From Pseudomonadota bacterium (GTDB lineage: Bacteria > Desulfobacterota > Binatia > Binatales > Binataceae), in the NCBI GenBank assembly GCA_021323945.1, contig JAJPKA010000002.1, positions 471,938 through 535,937 on the forward strand: a stretch of 64,000 nt of DNA, written 5' to 3'. The notes beneath the pieces were generated by a model. That model had not been told where the DNA came from, did no database searches, and saw nothing but the letters and a program-made list of their open reading frames with translations. The position numbers and the translations under genes were made by a program. Below, piece by piece: positions 62,229 through 64,000 of the stretch; position 1 is the first letter of the stretch; every line of letters begins with the position of its first letter.

Positions 62229-63464
62229 TTGAACCCGATGAGACATAAAAGCGGGACACGTTCGAGCGATCGATCGAGCCGCAAACGCGCGAACGCATCC
62301 CGGCCAATACTGACCCATTTTCTCGGCGACTCGGAAGTGAAGGCGAGCAAGCACTCGATCGCGCGGGATTGGGGTGAGCCGTTATGGCCCGCCCGAGCGC
62401 TACTGATCCGAACCGAGCCCGTGCCCCGAACAACCGATGTCATCGTCGTGGGTGCGGGGCTGACCGGGGTATCGGCCGCGTTCCATCTCGCTCGTGCTGG
62501 CCTACGCGTGATCGTCTTTGAAGCGGCAAATATCGGCGACGGAGCAAGTGGCCGTACTGGCGGAATTGTTCTGGAAGGAACAGCGATTGGTATTCGCGCA
62601 GGTGTCGACAACTGCGTACCCACGCTCGCTCATTTGGTTAGAGAACTCGAGATCGATTGTGATTTGCAGCTGCCTGGATGCTGGGAAATTGAGCATAAGT
62701 CGGGTAGCGGGTGCGGCGCGCTGCCATGGCGGGACGACGGCATTACGATTCGGATCGCCCGTACCGTGGCTGGAGGCAGCGTCGAGCCACGCGCTTTGCT
62801 CTTTGGTCTGGCTGAGGCGGCCCAGCGGTATGGCGCAAAGATCAAACCGCAGTGTCCAGTTCGCCGAGTAAGGATTGCCGGACCCGCGGTGGAAGTCGAT
62901 GAAGGCGTCGTTGAAAGTTCAAAGATCGTGGTGGCCGTCAATGCCTGGACCTCAGCGCTGCTCGCCGGCTTACCAAAAGTGCACAGTGCACTGACATATG
63001 CTTGTTCTACCGAGGCGCTTCCGGATCGCGTACTGCGTGAATTGGGGATGGCTGAGAGGATTCCCTTTTACACAGCGGACAGGCCGTATCTCTGGGGCCG
63101 TATTTCGGCACGTGGAGAAATTGTTTTTGGGGCCGGGTTAAAGCACGGGGCACCTGCAGAGCTCGAACGGACTTCAATTGCCACTGAAGATTCGCGAGCA
63201 ATTCTACAGGCTCTGGTGCGTCGTGTTCGCGAACTTAATCCGGTGTTAAACAATATACTGATTCGGCCGCAATGGGCGGGCCCGATCGCGTTTACCGACG
63301 AGGCTCTACCATTGCTCGGCGTCTATCCGCCAAACCCAGCGATACTGGTCGCAGGAGCCTATGCCGGTCATGGAGTGGCTCTCAGCGTGCGTGCGGGCGA
63401 ACTGATGGCACGCGCAATTTTGTACAATGAGCCGTTACCAGACTGGGCTAGTTTGGTGAGATGA
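62229..63464 (+). CDS. FAD-dependent oxidoreductase of the DAO/GlyOx family
   Basis: A flavoprotein of up to 411 residues. An unconserved basic N-terminal stretch of about 68 residues leads into the FAD site VIVVGAGLTGVSAAFHLARAG, then FEAANIGDGASGRTGG, the substrate domain (VVAVNAWTSALL), WAGPIAFTDEALPLLG and the FAD-closing VAGAYAGHGVALSVRAGELMA. Family members oxidise amines of glycine, sarcosine or D-amino acids. TTG 62229 is the first start in frame; ATG 62238 is an alternative and a later one is possible. It lies six bases after the RskA-domain gene, suggesting an operon. Confidence 0.87.
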   Translation: MNPMRHKSGTRSSDRSSRKRANASRPILTHFLGDSEVKASKHSIARDWGEPLWPARALLIRTEPVPRTTDVIVVGAGLTGVSAAFHLARAGLRVIVFEAANIGDGASGRTGGIVLEGTAIGIRAGVDNCVPTLAHLVRELEIDCDLQLPGCWEIEHKSGSGCGALPWRDDGITIRIARTVAGGSVEPRALLFGLAEAAQRYGAKIKPQCPVRRVRIAGPAVEVDEGVVESSKIVVAVNAWTSALLAGLPKVHSALTYACSTEALPDRVLRELGMAERIPFYTADRPYLWGRISARGEIVFGAGLKHGAPAELERTSIATEDSRAILQALVRRVRELNPVLNNILIRPQWAGPIAFTDEALPLLGVYPPNPAILVAGAYAGHGVALSVRAGELMARAILYNEPLPDWASLVR

Positions 63465-63690
63465 GCTTGCCTTGCGAGCTGGCAGTACTCAGCAATTTCG
63501 CAGCGAACTCGGTCGCGCCAGAAACGGGTCTTGAAATTAGTGATCGTCTGCGGCAAATTGTTAAGGCTGCGTTGGGGAGGTTTCGCTCCCGCGATTCGTG
63601 CAAGTCACAAGCGACTCACGTGAAATTTGCGGGAAGAGACGGCCGGGGCAAGGCGAGCCCCGGCAACTTTGAGCCATCGAGTCGAAGCCG
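63465..63690. other. rRNA operon upstream region with two hairpins
   Basis: No gene recognised. A 5-bp hairpin GGGAG/CTCCC (63575-63579 with 63586-63590) and an 8-bp hairpin GCCGGGGC/GCCCCGGC (63642-63649 with 63657-63664) lie here, neither followed by a T-tract. They may end upstream transcripts or serve Fis-type upstream control; that is inference. Confidence 0.4.
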
Positions 63691-63719
63691 TTGACACTAG
63701 TGAGGCTCAGAGATAATTT
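63691..63719 (+). promoter_or_regulatory. rRNA operon promoter
   Basis: Consensus -35 TTGACA (63691-63696), 17-base spacer, -10 TAATTT (63714-63719). It lies about 160 bases before the 16S start, the expected place for an rrn P promoter with leader. Confidence 0.75.
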
Positions 63720-63742
63720 TAAGTTTTGCCTCTGCGACGCAC

Positions 63743-63762
63743 GGTCTTTGAAAACTGAATAG
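63743..63762 (+). promoter_or_regulatory. boxA-like rRNA antitermination leader
   Basis: GGTCTTTGAAAACTGAATAG is the sequence commonly found in 16S leaders, containing a boxA-like CTTTGAAAA core bound by NusB and S10. It sits 115 bases before the 16S gene. Confidence 0.65.
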
Positions 63763-63877
63763 CAGTGCATGCCTTTAATCGGGCGGCGGGAAGATCCGAC
63801 CTGTCCGATTCCATTTGAGTGCGGTCAGTCTCATCGGGTGGTATTAGATGCAACCCGATGTTCAGAAATTAGAGCCT

Positions 63878-64000
63878 TTTTTGGAGAGTTTGATCCTGGC
63901 TCAGAACGAACGCTGGCGGCGTGCCTGAGACATGCAAGTCGTGGGAGAAAGTCGGGGCAACCCGGCGAGTAAACCGGCGCACGGGTGAGTAACACGTGGA
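63878..64000 (+). rRNA. rrs: 16S ribosomal RNA, 5' end
   Basis: AGAGTTTGATCCTGGCTCAG begins at 63885, corresponding to E. coli position 8, so the mature 5' end is near 63878. It continues with AACGAACGCTGGCGGCG, GCATGCAAGTCG-type sequence (here ACATGCAAGTCG) and the CACGGGTGAGTAACACGT universal stretch, and runs off the right edge. The short V1 region is compact. Confidence 0.98.

Noticed and set aside
63461..63694. 77-codon frame before the rRNA genes
   Set aside because: It runs into the -35 box of the rRNA promoter and has no domain or ribosome binding site.

Overview
The window (about 57% G+C by eye) is a chromosomal segment of a Gram-negative bacterium. It carries an LptE lipopolysaccharide-assembly lipoprotein, several lipoprotein signal peptides, strong AGGAGG-type ribosome binding sites, and the first ~120 bases of a 16S rRNA gene at the right edge. 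Housekeeping linkages (yebC-ruvC-ruvA-ruvB; nrdR-ribD-ribBA-nusB-lptE-holA next to rpsT) resemble those of Deltaproteobacteria-like lineages. The many accessory enzymes (D-aminoacylase-type amidohydrolases, luciferase-like monooxygenases, MaoC dehydratases, PPOX proteins, SDRs) recall uncultured soil or sediment groups such as Binatota. That placement is inference; the 16S fragment is the place to test it. No insertion sequence, CRISPR array, phage module or intact tRNA was seen.

Layout. 1-5048: molybdopterin genes (moaB tail and a fused MoaD-MoaE), IspH, pterin dehydratase, a PPOX protein, a HadA/HadB-like MaoC pair and a PaaA/PaaC-like ferritin-fold protein. 5223-17049: a scattered catabolic and transport set (SLC13/ArsB-type permease, two SDRs, a mercuric-reductase-like flavoprotein, MFS permease, sugar-nucleotide-type epimerase, epoxide hydrolase, ArgA-like acetyltransferase) with loose spacing and several empty intergenic regions, one holding a candidate structured RNA (13398-13542). 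17410-26322: D-aminoacylase-type hydrolase, CmcJ-like oxygenase, then a minus-strand run of acetate kinase, GlpD, a sulfite-oxidase-like protein, NAD-isocitrate dehydrogenase-like and glycerate kinase. 26480-30646: a 1388-residue secreted G8/CEMIP-like protein. 30793-33849: Holliday junction genes and yebC. 34076-38412: a lipoprotein, and a two-gene membrane operon built around a tandem GT-C glycosyltransferase. 38470-46175: esterase, MazG, S20, HolA, LptE, NusB, RibBA, RibD, NrdR, ACP. 46619-55035: luciferase-like monooxygenase with LutC and LutA, PHA synthase, an SMP-30-type propeller, PPOX, and a propeptide-only lipoprotein coupled to a macrodomain protein. 55136-60281: a minus-strand catabolic gene run (two amidohydrolases, a luciferase-like monooxygenase, an alpha/beta-fold protein lacking its nucleophile). 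60416-64000: DAHP synthase, an RskA-domain membrane protein, a DAO-type flavoprotein, then a well-formed rRNA promoter, a boxA-like leader and 16S rRNA.

How it fits together. The genes suggest an aerobic heterotroph that makes molybdenum cofactor, stores polyhydroxyalkanoate, oxidises glycerol 3-phosphate and lactate-type substrates, and degrades amides, epoxides and acyl-CoA thioesters. The observations most worth following are the bacterial CEMIP/G8-like exoprotein, the RibBA whose DHBP-synthase half has lost active-site residues, the tandem GT-C fusion, the stand-alone pro-kumamolisin lipoprotein, the nucleophile-less hydrolase in the amidohydrolase run, and the possible structured RNA downstream of the epimerase gene.
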